A stretch of DNA of 51,035 bases from an uncultured Porphyromonadaceae bacterium (GTDB lineage: Bacteria; Bacteroidota; Bacteroidia; Bacteroidales; Muribaculaceae): positions 1 to 51,035 of the forward strand of contig CAMWNP010000022.1 in assembly GCA_947175645.1 (NCBI GenBank), given 5' to 3'. The position numbers were made by a program, and so were the translations under genes. Shown piece after piece: positions 50,855 to 51,035 of this stretch; within the stretch, counting starts at the first letter, position 1, and every line of letters begins with the position of its first letter. The notes beneath the pieces were generated by a model that saw only the letters and a program-made list of their open reading frames with translations, made no database searches and was not told where the DNA came from.

Positions 50855-50938
50855 TGTCCGAAATGAGACTCGAACTCACACGACCTAATGGTCACTACCC
50901 CCTCAAAGTAGCGCGTCTACCAATTCCGCCATCCGGAC
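50855..50938 (-). tRNA. tRNA-Leu (anticodon GAG)
   Basis: On the minus strand GTCCGGA pairs with TTCGGAC as acceptor. The D arm has GGAATTGGTAGAC, the anticodon loop is TTGAGGG with GAG, a long class II variable arm (GTGACCATTAGGTCGT) follows, then the T arm with GTTCGAGTC. The 84-nt length and long variable arm fit tRNA-Leu. CCA is not encoded. Confidence 0.93.
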
Positions 50939-50981
50939 AAAAAGTCATAGAGTGATTGTGAAATGACTGGTTTTATATGAG

Positions 50982-51035
50982 AGCGAAAAACGGGACTCGA
51001 ACCCGCGACCCCAACCTTGGCAAGGTTGTGCTCTA
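50982..51035 (-). tRNA. tRNA-Gly (anticodon GCC), cut by the window end
   Basis: The minus strand has the anticodon arm CAACCTTGCCAAGGTTG with GCC, the T arm GCGGGTTCGAGTCCCG and the 3' acceptor TTTTCGC with discriminator T. The 5' part lies beyond 51035. It is upstream of tRNA-Leu on the same strand, so the two form a tRNA operon. Confidence 0.92.

Noticed and set aside
45464-50938. Integrative island with att sites at tRNA-Gln
   Set aside because: No copy of the tRNA-Gln 3' end was found near 50770-50855 and there is no integrase gene, so only a hotspot is suggested.
1-51035. CRISPR arrays, transposase genes, rRNA, prophage genes
   Set aside because: No regularly spaced repeats, no transposase or phage structural protein and no rRNA sequence was seen on either strand.

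Overview
The window reads as chromosomal DNA of a Bacteroidales bacterium, probably from the gut and possibly Muribaculaceae-like (the family is a guess). The signs are promoters of the Bacteroidetes form TTG-N20-TAnnTTTG, A-rich leaders without strong Shine-Dalgarno sites, and typical gene forms: MsrA-MsrB fusion, GH3/beta-lactamase fusion, and TolC/HlyD/MacB-type export operons.

Region 1 (58-10382, + strand) is the most unusual part. Seven consecutive genes encode a CHASE2 membrane sensor, a FecR-like exported protein, an exported beta-propeller protein, an exported TPR-caspase with an intact His/Cys dyad, a DUF4384-type exported protein, a small exported LPP20-like protein and an exported transglutaminase-like protease. 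The propeller protein and the caspase share an unnamed module of about 120 residues, which suggests they act together. All but CHASE2 carry signal peptides, so the caspase should work outside the cytoplasm. This is the best candidate for an undescribed system.

Region 2 (10371-17489, - strand) holds an aldo/keto reductase, an unknown protein, an MFS transporter, a RecD2-like helicase and a two-component system whose regulator has a receiver and a Fis-type helix but no AAA+ domain. Divergent from it (17652-23244, +) lies a TolC/HlyD/ABC/FtsX export operon; two dyad-symmetric sites sit between them.

Region 3 (23278-31601) holds MsrAB (-), an MscS channel (+), a Ca2+ P-type ATPase (+) and a visibly AT-rich trio of small exported proteins (-). 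Upstream of the trio is a structured RNA of about 310 nt with a consensus promoter and a terminator; it is either a stand-alone ncRNA or an attenuating leader.

Region 4 (31602-45534) holds a - strand operon (5'-nucleotidase, GH3/beta-lactamase fusion, ArgB, acyltransferase), a + strand ABC/YtrA-type GntR operon with overlapping genes, and a tightly coupled housekeeping operon (trmB, mrp, aroQ, O-methyltransferase, HAD phosphatase, ribF), followed by tRNA-Gln.

Region 5 (45535-51035, - strand) is a three-gene cassette (alpha/beta hydrolase, DUF262-HNH, DUF262) between tRNA-Gln and a tRNA-Gly/tRNA-Leu pair. It resembles a type IV restriction-like defence module. No CRISPR array, rRNA, transposase or integrase was seen.
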